From an uncultured Porphyromonadaceae bacterium (lineage in GTDB: Bacteria > Bacteroidota > Bacteroidia > Bacteroidales > Muribaculaceae): DNA of 63,763 nt. Below, one piece after another: positions 52,857 through 61,692 of the stretch. The position numbers and the translations under genes were made by a program. The stretch is from positions 1 to 63,763 of the forward strand of contig CAMTMX010000007.1 of assembly GCA_947073495.1 (NCBI GenBank). The letters are read 5' to 3'. The first letter of the stretch is position 1. Each line of letters opens with the position of its first letter. The notes below the pieces were generated by a model. The model worked only from the letters and a program-made list of their open reading frames with translations. It had not been told where the DNA came from and searched no databases.

Positions 52857-53909
52857 CTATTGAATTAGAATGATTGACATTCCTGGACGTAGATTCTCTA
52901 TTTTCTTTTGCGGACGCGCTTTTATCTGGAATGTACGGGCGTCGAAATCGCCTGTCGATTTAGTCGCCTGCCAGTTGGCGTAGGTGCCAAGATCTTTGAT
53001 ATAGAACACCTTTGCGTCGGTCTCGATGTCGAGCGCCGGAATCTTGACCTTAAGTACAGTTCCCAACTTTATATCCTTGAGTAGCGTTTCCCGAACGTTG
53101 AAAACCACCCAGTGGTCATCTTTTTGAAGCGACATGATAGGGGCACCCGTTGCCACGAGTTCTGAAACGTTGGGATAGATTTCTGTGATCTCGCCGTCGC
53201 ATGGGGCAACAAGGTATTGGTCTTCAAGGAGTGCATTCACTTCTTTCACACCACTTTTGGCAACGTTCACCATTGCCAATGCAGCCTGCTTGTCTTCTTT
53301 TTGTGCACCGGATTTGGCAAGCTCATATTGACTTTGAGCTGCATGCTCGCCAGCAACGGCGGCATCGTAGGCTGCCTTCGCCTCATCGCGTTTCTGTTCG
53401 CTGATCACCCCTTTTTCATATAGGTTCTGCATACGCTGGTAAGTCTTCCGGGTGATGCCGGAAGCAGCTTTTGCCTGCTGCCAGACATCATAAGCTGCAG
53501 ATATGATCTGTTTGCGAGTTCCCGCATCGACTTTCGCGTTGGCTGCGTTAGCTGCATTTTCCATAGCTTCAGCCTGTCCAAGACGGGCATCCACGAGAGT
53601 GGAATGAATCCTTACAAGGGTATCACCGGCTTTTACGTGGTCTCCCTCTTCTACAAAGAGCTGCTCCACGCGCCCCGGGAGTTTCCCGGAAATTCTGATT
53701 TCAGTGGCGTCTGCCTGTCCTTGTACTGTGTCGGGCCCCTGTTTGATGCATAAGAACCCTATTATGGCGAGAGCCGCCACAATACAGAGCACAATTATGA
53801 TTGTCAGGATAAGCATACGGTCTTTAGCCGAGACCTCATCATGATTAGTCTGGGGAGTGTTGTTTGCCGCTCCTTCAGAAGTCTGTGGATTTTGATTTAT
53901 AGTTGCCAT
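52857..53909 (-). CDS. HlyD/EmrA-type periplasmic adaptor
   Basis: A 350-residue membrane-fusion protein linking the permeases to TolC. Start ATG 53909 (MATINQNPQ) gives a short cytoplasmic tail, a membrane helix (ILTIIIVLCIVAALAIIGFLCI) and a split biotinyl-lipoyl domain (ISGKLPGRVEQLFVEEGDHVKAGDTLVRIH and YLVAPCDGEITEIYPNVSEL). A coiled-coil hairpin and C-terminal beta-barrel complete it. The upstream in-frame start at 53957 has no added homology. It lies between tolC and the permease genes, the standard order. Confidence 0.9.
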   Translation of the reverse strand: MATINQNPQTSEGAANNTPQTNHDEVSAKDRMLILTIIIVLCIVAALAIIGFLCIKQGPDTVQGQADATEIRISGKLPGRVEQLFVEEGDHVKAGDTLVRIHSTLVDARLGQAEAMENAANAANAKVDAGTRKQIISAAYDVWQQAKAASGITRKTYQRMQNLYEKGVISEQKRDEAKAAYDAAVAGEHAAQSQYELAKSGAQKEDKQAALAMVNVAKSGVKEVNALLEDQYLVAPCDGEITEIYPNVSELVATGAPIMSLQKDDHWVVFNVRETLLKDIKLGTVLKVKIPALDIETDAKVFYIKDLGTYANWQATKSTGDFDARTFQIKARPQKKIENLRPGMSIILIQ

Positions 53910-53932
53910 ACTATATATGGTTAAAGGTTTCG

Positions 53933-54050
53933 ATAATTCATAATTCATAATCACCATCTTAAGTGGTGCATAATCAATTATCCAATATCAATTATACATT
54001 ATGCATTGTGAATTATGCATTAATTTGTGAATTATGCATTAAGAATTCAT
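53933..54050. repeat. AT-rich low-complexity repeat
   Basis: Runs of AATTATGCATT-like units, including two exact copies of TGAATTATGCATTAA at 54009-54023 and 54028-54042, fill the gap between tolC and hlyD. Confidence 0.75.
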
Positions 54051-54057
54051 TAAAGTT

Positions 54058-55488
54058 TTAATAAGAAAGTTTGCCGAGCACTTTAGAGAGGTAGGTCTGG
54101 CATAGACGGATGCCGATTTCGGCATCAATCTTTTCCGAATTGGCTGCAAGCCATGCTGTCTGGGCGCCGATCACGTCGTTTGTGGTGAGCACTCCTTCCT
54201 TGAACCCCAATTCCGCCTGACGGAGATTTTCATCTGCCTTGGAGAGATTGGTGACAGTCATGTTATAGGTCTTTTTTGCCTCGTCAAAACTGAATTGAGC
54301 CTGGCTGACTTGAAGCTGAACCTTCTCTTCAGTGTCTTCAAGCAGCAGCCGTTGGGCTTTTGTCCCCGCCTGGGCAGCCTTGTAACGGTTCATCTTGCCT
54401 CCCCAATGCCATATAGGGATAGTCACCGCCGCCCCGACTGAGAATCCACCGCCGAATTTCTTCTCAAAACCGTCTATTACATTCGGATTTGAAAAAGAAT
54501 ATGCACCGATCAAAGCAATTTTGGGAAGCATCTCTCCCTTCACGAGGTTTTCTCTCCCTTTCAACATGTTTATTCCTTGCCTGATTATTTCAAGATCCTG
54601 TCGGTTGGCATAGACATCTTCCATGTTGACCTGATTGTCGTCTACAGCTGCTCCGGCGTGTTTCAATTCTTCGTCTTCGAGTTCCATTTGGGTATGGACC
54701 GGAAGTCCGCATAGTTGGGCAAGAGCCATCCTGGAGAGAGAGAGACCGTTGTCAACTTTTGTCAGCGCTATTTTTGCCTCGTTGAGCTTTACTTCCACGG
54801 TGAGAAGATCACTTCTTGTGGCTACCCCCTCGTCAAGCATTGCCTGCACATCATAGCGGAGGGTGTCTACAAGATTGACAAAACTTTCTGCAAGGCGTTT
54901 TTTTTCTTTCAATGACACTACCAGCCAATAAGCTTCATCTACAGCATACACAATGTTTTGGGTCAGACTGTTTCGCATGGCTTTTGCAAGGTTCTCTCCG
55001 TAACCGGCTATTTCATTGAGAGCCTTGATCTGTCCTCCCATGAAAATAGGCTGTGTGAGCGTGATGGCTCCTGCAAACACATTGTGCGTGTCAAAGCTCA
55101 TAGCCTCTTTAGGTATCACCGCAACTTCTGTGGGTATATAGCTTCCTGAAGAGGGATCTTTTATGGGAGTGCCGTCGGGACCTTTAAGAATATTATACTG
55201 ATAGGTCTGTGTGGCAGGGTCAAAACTCATGGTAGGGAGTTTGGCATCTTCTCCAAGAAGACTGATGCTATGTTGGTTGTAGATATATGTGCCGGTAAAA
55301 TCCACCCCGGGAAGATAGGCGGATTGGGCAGCTTTCTTATAATATTCAGCGCTGCGGATTGTCTCTTCGGCACTCTTGACAGTCTTGTTGTTTCTGACCG
55401 CCATGTTGCGGCAGGAGTCAAGACTCACAGAGGCAGAAGCAAATCCGGCACAAGAAGCGGCGGCGATAAGCAATATTATTTTTTTCAT
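54058..55488 (-). CDS. TolC-family outer-membrane efflux protein
   Basis: A 476-residue OMF channel with signal peptide MKKIILLIAAASCAGFASA and the two-fold TolC repeats: SLDSCRNMAVRNNKTVKSAEETIRSAEYYKKAAQSAYLPG and, in the second half, KGEMLPKIALIGAYSFSN with QAELGFKEGVLTTNDVIGAQTAW. It is the first gene of the efflux operon, with a -7-like box 127 bp upstream. Confidence 0.92.
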   Translation of the reverse strand: MKKIILLIAAASCAGFASASVSLDSCRNMAVRNNKTVKSAEETIRSAEYYKKAAQSAYLPGVDFTGTYIYNQHSISLLGEDAKLPTMSFDPATQTYQYNILKGPDGTPIKDPSSGSYIPTEVAVIPKEAMSFDTHNVFAGAITLTQPIFMGGQIKALNEIAGYGENLAKAMRNSLTQNIVYAVDEAYWLVVSLKEKKRLAESFVNLVDTLRYDVQAMLDEGVATRSDLLTVEVKLNEAKIALTKVDNGLSLSRMALAQLCGLPVHTQMELEDEELKHAGAAVDDNQVNMEDVYANRQDLEIIRQGINMLKGRENLVKGEMLPKIALIGAYSFSNPNVIDGFEKKFGGGFSVGAAVTIPIWHWGGKMNRYKAAQAGTKAQRLLLEDTEEKVQLQVSQAQFSFDEAKKTYNMTVTNLSKADENLRQAELGFKEGVLTTNDVIGAQTAWLAANSEKIDAEIGIRLCQTYLSKVLGKLSY

Positions 55489-55614
55489 AAACTTGATGAA
55501 ATAATCCTGATGTGTGGAGGCAGGAGAAATTGATATAATAATGGAAATGTTGCAGGAAGCTCTGAAAAGTGGAATTTATAGGCTGCCGACACAACATATT
55601 CTCTAATATCATTA

Positions 55615-55622
55615 CAAAGTTA
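55615..55622 (-). promoter_or_regulatory. Candidate -7 box of the efflux operon
   Basis: Minus strand TAACTTTG, a TAnnTTTG match, 126 bp before the tolC start; the leader would be about 120 nt. The -33 element is weak. Apart from this box and MITE copy B, 55489-55941 holds nothing recognisable. Confidence 0.4.
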
Positions 55623-55708
55623 TCCCCTTTTTGTTTAAAAAAATTAATGTCTGTTTCAAGAATTGTTAAATTCTGAAAAATAGACCAACTTTTTCCCCGT
55701 AAATTCTC

Positions 55709-55871
55709 AGAGCCTGTTTAAATTTATTTGTCGAAGGAATTGAGAGGATTTGTCGAGCAGATTTTTGATATTTATGAAGGAGTTATGGGGTTCTATAATG
55801 ACTGAATAAATATCATAAAGATACCGACAAAGACCTCAATAACAAGACAAAATAAATTTTAAACAGTTTCT
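55709..55871 (+). mobile_element. MITE-like repeat, copy B
   Basis: A 163-bp near-identical inverted copy of 50136-50299, differing at only a handful of bases. Imperfect terminal inverted repeats of about 25 bp and no ORF mark it as a non-autonomous element. The two copies enclose the complete efflux operon. Confidence 0.8.
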
Positions 55872-55874
55872 AAA

Positions 55875-55925
55875 CCATCCCATAATTAACAATTGGCAAT
55901 TACTAATTAATAATTGCTAATTGAA
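55875..55925. repeat. AATTGGCAATTACTAATT-type low-complexity run
   Basis: A short run of the same units as the array at 41473-41632, just past the aminopeptidase gene end. Confidence 0.65.
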
Positions 55926-55941
55926 TCACCCCCTAACCCAA

Positions 55942-57741
55942 TTATATCGGAAGGGTCTTATTGCGAAGCCATGCGCTCTCCTCTTCAGAAAGATGGGGGA
56001 CAAGACTTGCGTAGACATTTTCCTGATAATCATTGAGCCACGCTATCTCTTTAGGTGTCATCTGCGACTTGTCGACCAGACGAGTGTCAATATAACATAA
56101 TGTGATCGTATCGAAGGCAAGGAATTCTCCGAACTGAGTTTTTATGTCGTCTTTCACTACAATCATATTTTCAGTACGGATACCATATTCTCCGGCACGA
56201 TACATTGCCGGTTCGTCGCTCATCACCATTCCCGTCTCTATCTTCACCGGATTTTCCTCCATGCGTATGCTCTGCGGTCCTTCATGCACATTTAGGCAGT
56301 GACCGATGCCATGACATGTGCCGTGAAGATAATTGATGCCTGCATCCCAGAGGGCATGGCGTGCGTATGCGTCGAGCAGGCAACCACGGATTCCTTTCGG
56401 GAAACGTGCCATGGCGATACCGATTGTGCCTCGCAGCGCGGCAGTGAAATCAGACTTCATCTGCTCTGTCGGTTCAGCCAGCAACGCTATTGTGCGGGTG
56501 ATGTCGGTAGTGCCGTCAAGATATTGACCGCCGGAGTCAATAAGATAGAGGGAATCCGGTTGCAATTCCACGTCTGTCTCCGGAGTTGGGGAATAATGAA
56601 CCACAGCTCCATGAGGTCCGTAGCTTGAGATAGGGGCAAAACTTTCATCAAGGAAGAGAGGCTGTTCCGCACGATAGGATCTCAACTTCCCTGCACCGCT
56701 CAACTCAGTAACCTTCTCCCCTTTTGCCATCGCCTCTTCAAGCCATTTGAAATATTTGGTCATCGCGATGCCGTCTTTCAACACAGCGCTCTTGAAACCT
56801 TTCAATTCCGTCTCATTCTTGATACTCTTGAGCGTGTTTGCAGGAGAAATACCGGAGATGATTTTGGCGTCTTTAGGAAGAGATTCGGCGATACCGGCAT
56901 TAGTATGAGCTATATCAAGGAGGAATTTGCTATTCTCCGGAAGTGATTTCAGGGTTTCAGCCAATGCATCGTAGGGACGGATTTCAACGCCTTCTCCTTC
57001 GAGACGTTTTCTCAAGTCATCAGGAAGCTTGACATCGTCCATGAAGAGGACAACACGATCTTTCCCGATCAGCGAGTAACCGACGGCAACCGGATTATAG
57101 GTCACATCCGAGCCACGAAGATTGAAAGTCCAGGCAACTTCATCAAGTGCGGAAAGGACAGTGTATTCGGCATCGACATCGGCAATCATCTTTCTGATTT
57201 CCTCAACTTTTTCCGGAGTGGACTTGCCGGCAAATTTTAGAGGCATTTCAAATGCTTTACCCTCGGGAATAGATGGACGGTCGCTCCACACTTTGTCAAG
57301 TATTGCCTTGCTACCATCAGTCTTTATCCCTTTCTTTCCCATGTCGGCAGCCAAAGCCTCGGCATCAAGGATGCTATAGGTAAGCGCATTATATCCGACA
57401 GTATCGCCTGATTTCAATTCTGTTTTAAGAAAATCGGAAATAGACGGTGTTTCAGGGAGCATTAGGCGGTAAAGGTCTATACCTGTATCGGCAAGTTGTG
57501 TCTCAGCCTGAAGGAAGTAACGGGAATCCGTCCACAACCCTGCCTTGTCAGCAGTGACTACAACAGTTCCGGCAGATCCTGTAAAACCGGAAATCCATTT
57601 GCGATATTTCCAGCAGGAAGCCGGATATTCGCTCATGTGGGGGTCAGAGGTGGGAATTATATAGGCGTCAAGACCTTGAGCCTTCATTTCATCGCGCAAC
57701 GCTTGAAGTCGTTGGGGAACGGTAAGTTCAGAGTGTTTCAT
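55942..57741 (-). CDS. pepP: Xaa-Pro aminopeptidase (aminopeptidase P)
   Basis: A 599-residue cytosolic M24B enzyme removing N-terminal residues before proline. Three-domain long form: two creatinase-like N-terminal domains (about 1-310; LRDEMKAQGLDAYIIPTSDPHMSEY, FTGSAGTVVVT) and a pita-bread domain with metal ligands in YLIDSGGQYLDGTTDITRT, GTCHGIGHCLNVHEGPQ, MSDEPAMYRAGEYGIRTEN. Single gene between repeat-rich gaps. Confidence 0.94.
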   Translation of the reverse strand: MKHSELTVPQRLQALRDEMKAQGLDAYIIPTSDPHMSEYPASCWKYRKWISGFTGSAGTVVVTADKAGLWTDSRYFLQAETQLADTGIDLYRLMLPETPSISDFLKTELKSGDTVGYNALTYSILDAEALAADMGKKGIKTDGSKAILDKVWSDRPSIPEGKAFEMPLKFAGKSTPEKVEEIRKMIADVDAEYTVLSALDEVAWTFNLRGSDVTYNPVAVGYSLIGKDRVVLFMDDVKLPDDLRKRLEGEGVEIRPYDALAETLKSLPENSKFLLDIAHTNAGIAESLPKDAKIISGISPANTLKSIKNETELKGFKSAVLKDGIAMTKYFKWLEEAMAKGEKVTELSGAGKLRSYRAEQPLFLDESFAPISSYGPHGAVVHYSPTPETDVELQPDSLYLIDSGGQYLDGTTDITRTIALLAEPTEQMKSDFTAALRGTIGIAMARFPKGIRGCLLDAYARHALWDAGINYLHGTCHGIGHCLNVHEGPQSIRMEENPVKIETGMVMSDEPAMYRAGEYGIRTENMIVVKDDIKTQFGEFLAFDTITLCYIDTRLVDKSQMTPKEIAWLNDYQENVYASLVPHLSEEESAWLRNKTLPI

Positions 57742-57860
57742 GTCTGATAGATTATTTTTTGATTTAATATTAAGTTTTGCAACCTCATTTTAGATTTGAA
57801 AGTTAAAAGGTTATATTAGAAAAAAATTTTTTTCGAATGAAATGCTATCTTTTTCAAATT

Positions 57861-57914
57861 GAGGGTTAACCCTTTAACCTTATAACCCTTAACCCTCACC
57901 TTTCGAAGCGAAAG
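57861..57914. repeat. GGTTA repeats with adjacent GCGAA hairpin
   Basis: GAGGGTTAA and its inverse enclose TTAACCCT-type units (57861-57897), and the hairpin CTTTCGAAGCGAAAG follows at 57900-57914. The combination repeats that after polA and at 61523. It lies in the 369-bp gene-free stretch between pepP and the HEPN gene. Confidence 0.6.
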
Positions 57915-57927
57915 ATGAATTAATTTA

Positions 57928-58112
57928 TGCAAAAATACGAATTTTCCGGTATATATTCCCACGTTTGTCATTTTTTATCATGAGTAAGTCAGTATTTTTA
58001 TCTAAAAATCAGTTAATCTTTTTTAGAATCCGCGCGGAGCTGTCCCGTTCAAAAGCGAAGCTTTTGACTCATTCAGATAAAAAAGCTGCCGATTCACATC
58101 GACAGCTTTCCT
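57928..58112. repeat. Long direct repeat bounding HEPN/MNT, left copy
   Basis: This 185-bp sequence matches 58850-59013 closely in the same orientation except for an extra stretch of about 21 bp near 57998. It contains CAAAAGCGAAGCTTTTG (58050-58066), a perfect mini-hairpin, and a terminator-like stem (58083-58109) with one mismatch. It ends inside the HEPN stop codon. Confidence 0.85.
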
Positions 58113-58518
58113 ACTCTTTTAAAATGTAATCCTTCATGTAGCTTACAAAATCTATTGCCAATGGTTCCAATTCCCCGTACATTTCTTTATCACAGTATAC
58201 GAAATCCTCATAATCCCCGGATTGTCGGTTCTCAAACAGCTGCTGATATATTCTCCCATATTTCATAGGGATCAAACCGGGTTTTATGAATTTTAAACCC
58301 AACATTGTCTTAATCCCCGCATGAGTAGATGATTCAACATGATTAGACAACATCAATGCAGATGACGCATAATAGCATGCATAATACAGTCTATTGACTG
58401 CAGCATTATAATAATTACCTCTTGCTATGTAAGCTGCTTCCTCTAATGTTTCGGAAGCTCGATTTAACCGATAAAGAATTAATTCTTGTCTTGAATCGGG
58501 AGATAGTGTCTGCTTCAT
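58111..58518 (-). CDS. HEPN-domain toxin partner
   Basis: A 135-residue all-helical HEPN protein, the presumed RNase toxin of a HEPN/MNT module. The family core reads EEAAYIARGNYYNAAVNRLYYACYYASSALML. The R-x4-6-H catalytic motif should end with His in the NRLYYACFHA-like stretch, but position 50 is Tyr here (Arg 43 is kept). It overlaps the MNT gene by 4 bp (ATGA), so the two are translationally coupled. Confidence 0.88.
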   Translation of the reverse strand: MKQTLSPDSRQELILYRLNRASETLEEAAYIARGNYYNAAVNRLYYACYYASSALMLSNHVESSTHAGIKTMLGLKFIKPGLIPMKYGRIYQQLFENRQSGDYEDFVYCDKEMYGELEPLAIDFVSYMKDYILKE

Positions 58519-58832
58519 AATACAATACCTTCAGATATTACATTTTGAGTGAACGGGGTTTTTCTGGCATAGAATACTTTAGGCGCCAAAATTAAAGGAG
58601 ATATCTCCACATTAAGTGCAAGTGAAAGTTCATACAGCATTCCTGAAATCGATAGTTTGGATTTTACAAATTTTTTCTCATCATACGAATCAGGCAATAA
58701 AATTAGAAGGTCTATATCAGAATCTTCTCGAGCCTCTCCACGCGCTTCAGATCCATACAAAATATTTATTGCATCAGGAGCTAAAGCTTTTACAGCTTTC
58801 GATATCTTTTGTACAATTTCAGGCCTTTTCAT
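58515..58832 (-). CDS. MNT-domain nucleotidyltransferase antitoxin
   Basis: A 105-residue minimal nucleotidyltransferase. The active-site motif is intact: LYGSEARGEAREDSDIDLLILL (Gly 27, Ser 28, Asp 39, Asp 41). In characterised HEPN/MNT pairs this enzyme adds AMP to the toxin and blocks it. I start at ATG 58832; ATG 58844 is possible. The pair lies exactly between two long direct repeats. Confidence 0.9.
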   Translation of the reverse strand: MKRPEIVQKISKAVKALAPDAINILYGSEARGEAREDSDIDLLILLPDSYDEKKFVKSKLSISGMLYELSLALNVEISPLILAPKVFYARKTPFTQNVISEGIVL

Positions 58833-58849
58833 ATTAATATGCATTATTT

Positions 58850-59013
58850 TGCAAAAATACGAATTTTCCGGTATATAATCCCACGTTTACTTATTTTTTA
58901 TTTTAAGTAAGTCAGTATTTATTTTAACACCCGCGCGGAGCTGTCCCGTTCAAAAGCGAAGCTTTTGCCTCATTCAGATAAAAAAGCTGCCGATTCACAT
59001 CGACAGCTTTCCT
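58850..59013. repeat. Long direct repeat bounding HEPN/MNT, right copy
   Basis: 164-bp counterpart of 57928-58112, beginning 18 bp upstream of the MNT start. It contains the same mini-hairpin (58951-58967) and the same terminator-like stem (58982-59010, followed by a T-run after CCTG). The remaining sequence to 59193 shows no gene. Confidence 0.85.
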
Positions 59014-59193
59014 GTTTTTTATAACTAACCTAACATCATGAAACGAATTTCGCTGAACACCTTTCAAAATCTTTACAAGGTGAAGCAAACGATTTTCTGA
59101 TATTATAACATCTGTATTGTTAAATGGTTCATGGCCTTGAATATTTTTAAGTACCTACGGAAAATAAATGTACATAGATTGGCTTATAAACCC

Positions 59194-59433
59194 TCAATGT
59201 GCCGTTATGATTGTATTACTCCCTGCATTGATGGTAATTATAACCCCTCCGGATGTGACATACCAATTTTTACCCCTGCGTTCAAAAATTGCAGACTCAT
59301 CAAGGATCAACTTCCGGCAAAAATCAACCACATCTATAGAATCATCCAAAGAAAGGTTGCGTCTAATCCGTTCAACACCTAATTCAGTTGTATGCAAATC
59401 GTTGATAAATACCTTTGAAAAATAAAAGTGCAT
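59194..59433 (-). CDS. DUF3781 protein
   Basis: A 79-residue protein with the DUF3781 pattern: INDLHTTELGVERIRRNLSL, then DVVDFCRKLIL, RRGKNWYVTSGGVIITIN and the end NTIITAH. Length is normal for the family. Function of the family is unknown. It stands alone between the HEPN/MNT repeat and an acetyltransferase gene. Confidence 0.8.
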   Translation of the reverse strand: MHFYFSKVFINDLHTTELGVERIRRNLSLDDSIDVVDFCRKLILDESAIFERRGKNWYVTSGGVIITINAGSNTIITAH

Positions 59434-59485
59434 ATGATTACCTTATAGTGTGAGCGGAATATAGAGTCGTTATTAATCATCTCTT

Positions 59486-59998
59486 TCAAATCAATTTCTC
59501 AAATGCCTTGCGCGATCCCCTTTCATACATCACTTCCCCGCAATACGCAAACCCGCATTTTTCCAGAAGTGCAAGCATTGCGAAATTATCGAAATTAGTA
59601 TCTATCCTGAAACTGCCGATACCCTTTCCAGCAGCATAAAACTCAACAGCTTTCAAAAATCTTGCACCGACACCTCTCCCCTGCGCATTCTGAGACACCG
59701 CCACCCGATGAACAACCACATATTCCTGATCTGACAGCCAATCCCCTGCCAAATCATTATATGCCGGCTCACCATCAAGTACAACCGCACCGTAAGCCAC
59801 GACTTCGCCCTGCAACTCCAAAACAAAAGCCACATCCCTCGCCATGTCAGCAAGCACATGAACAGCCGTCGGGTAACTCTCATTCCATTGCTGCTTCCCT
59901 TCCGCCAGCATCCGGGCAACAGCATCCTTCAATATTTTCTCTATCACCGGGAGATCAGTAGCCACAGCCCGCCGAAATATATACCTTTCCATATCCAT
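59486..59998 (-). CDS. GNAT N-acetyltransferase
   Basis: A 170-residue GNAT enzyme: N-terminal IFRRAVATDLPVIEKILKDAV, the central strand AFVLELQGEVVAYGAVVL and the acetyl-CoA loop VSQNAQGRGVGARFLKAVEFY, ending FALLEKCGF-like LALLEKCGFAYCGEV. Substrate unknown. ATG 59992 is an alternative start. Confidence 0.88.
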   Translation of the reverse strand: MDMERYIFRRAVATDLPVIEKILKDAVARMLAEGKQQWNESYPTAVHVLADMARDVAFVLELQGEVVAYGAVVLDGEPAYNDLAGDWLSDQEYVVVHRVAVSQNAQGRGVGARFLKAVEFYAAGKGIGSFRIDTNFDNFAMLALLEKCGFAYCGEVMYERGSRKAFEKLI

Positions 59999-60539
59999 AC
60001 TTTAATTTATATGCAAATTTACATGAAAAAGGCGAGATTTTTACGATGGTAAAATTAATAAATGTTTTTTCTTTAGAGAAAAGATACAAATTTTTCTGTA
60101 CAGACGTGAGAGGGAATGCGAAACGACATCACATATGACCCTTACTGCGGTTATATACAGGCTGTTACGCCACCTTTGACTATTTACATAACAACTTGAA
60201 GTACTGTCACTTCCGTCAATACCGACCTAACACGCCACTACAGCCTAAAATCCCGCTATCAGATATCTTTCTTGTAAAAAAGTTACAATAAATCTGGGAA
60301 GAAAAATTGCGATAAGTGAATGTAAAAATTCATCTCGTTTAGGATTTACGAACAACAAGCGGGAAGAGAGTCCAATATGGGTGAGCGCTCTAAATTCATT
60401 TATTCGTAAGATTGCAAGATCAATACACAACACTTGAAGAGGTTCAGACGTTTTTAAATAAATATGGATAGGTTATGGAATGATGCCGTGGAATAAAGAT
60501 GGATTATTAATTTATCTGAATTATGAAATTTAAGAAATT
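59999..60539. other. 541-bp gene-free stretch
   Basis: I see no convincing gene, RNA, terminator or repeat here. A 62-codon minus-strand frame (60245-60433) has no recognisable features. It may hold the promoter of the M48 gene or decayed sequence. Confidence 0.5.
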
Positions 60540-61373
60540 ATGAAAGGGATAAAACATATCGGGATAAGAAGACGGATACGTGCTCTTATACTCACCTCGG
60601 CAGCGTCTGTAGGTTTATTATTCTCCGGATGTTCATCCTCAGGATTAAACATGGGGTCGCTGATGAGCGGCGCCTCAAAAGCGATCCAGGCAGCCACAGT
60701 GTCGGATTCACAGATTCAAAGTTATGTACATGAATACATAAAATATTCCGACCAGCAGAACAACGTGGCGCCCGCATCTAACCCCTACTCCCAGCGTCTT
60801 GCCAAACTTACCAAAGGTCTTAATTCGGTTGATGGCGTTCCTCTCAATTTCAAGGTCTACCTTACAAACGACGTCAACGCGTTTGCATGTGCCGACGGGA
60901 GCGTGAGAGTATATTCTGGTCTTATGGACCGCATGACCGACGATGAAGTGCTCGGTGTTATCGGTCATGAAATCGGTCACGTGGCTCATAAAGATACAAA
61001 AAACGCATTTAAACAAGCTTTGCTCAACTCTGCTATTCTCGACGGTATAGCATCTACAAGCTCAACGGCTGCCGCCCTGACTCAATCTCAACTCGCCCAA
61101 CTCGGGTCATCGCTTGTGAGCGCGAAATATTCCCGTTCACAGGAAAGCAACGCCGATGACTACGGCTACGATTTCTTGAAGGCAAACGGTAAAAATCCAT
61201 GGGCGATGGCTATGGCATTCTCAAAGCTTGAATCAATGGAAGCCGGAGCTCAGACAAACGGAATGGCTCAGATGTTTTCATCACACCCCGCCACTCAAGA
61301 CCGGATCAACCATATCATAGACCGCTGCCATAAAGACCACATCACTCCTCCCGCAGGTTGCAATCTGAAATAA
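60540..61373 (+). CDS. M48-family zinc protease lipoprotein
   Basis: A 277-residue periplasmic lipoprotein (lipobox LLFSGCSSSG, Cys 31) with an M48 domain like the N-terminal half of BepA/YfgC. The zinc motif is VIGHEIGHVAHKD (His 143, Glu 144, His 147) and the third ligand lies in SRSQESNADDYGYDFL. It lacks the TPR domain of BepA. A role in outer-membrane protein quality control is inferred. Confidence 0.9.
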   Translation: MKGIKHIGIRRRIRALILTSAASVGLLFSGCSSSGLNMGSLMSGASKAIQAATVSDSQIQSYVHEYIKYSDQQNNVAPASNPYSQRLAKLTKGLNSVDGVPLNFKVYLTNDVNAFACADGSVRVYSGLMDRMTDDEVLGVIGHEIGHVAHKDTKNAFKQALLNSAILDGIASTSSTAAALTQSQLAQLGSSLVSAKYSRSQESNADDYGYDFLKANGKNPWAMAMAFSKLESMEAGAQTNGMAQMFSSHPATQDRINHIIDRCHKDHITPPAGCNLK

Positions 61374-61422
61374 TCGAGCGTGCATAACAAAACTGACAGA
61401 AACCTCCTCTAAAAAATATGAG

Positions 61423-61473
61423 ACCGGGAAAGTCGTAAATATAACATACGGCTTTCTCCGGTTTTATTTTTTT
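61423..61473 (+). terminator. Terminator of the M48 gene
   Basis: ACCGGGAAAGTCG (from 61423) pairs imperfectly with CGGCTTTCTCCGGT (to 61462) and is followed by a T-rich run to 61473. Confidence 0.75.
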
Positions 61474-61522
61474 CTGAAGAATATTTTTATTAATTTCGCG
61501 CAAGACACTTATTTTAATAAGT

Positions 61523-61544
61523 CAACTTTCGCAAGCGAAAGTTG
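61523..61544. repeat. GCGAA hairpin followed by GGTTA units
   Basis: CAACTTTCGC and its exact complement are separated by AA, then AAGGTTATGAGGTTAA follows. It is the third example of this composite in the window and lies in the 319-bp gap before the propeller lipoprotein. Confidence 0.55.
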
Positions 61545-61692
61545 AAGGTTATGAGGTTAATCTCCAATTGTAGATATATCTTTCTTCCTTAGATATTATG
61601 TATTAACATAACACTTTAACACCATAACATCCAAACCTTAAGTGAACTTGAGAAACTTAAATTACCAATATCCATTTTTAAACAATCTGATT

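Noticed and set aside
55709-55871. Complete insertion sequence
   Set aside because: There is no transposase; the repeat is a non-coding MITE-like element.
60245-60433. 62-codon minus-strand ORF in the gene-free gap
   Set aside because: No recognisable motif, no promoter-like box and no link to neighbours.
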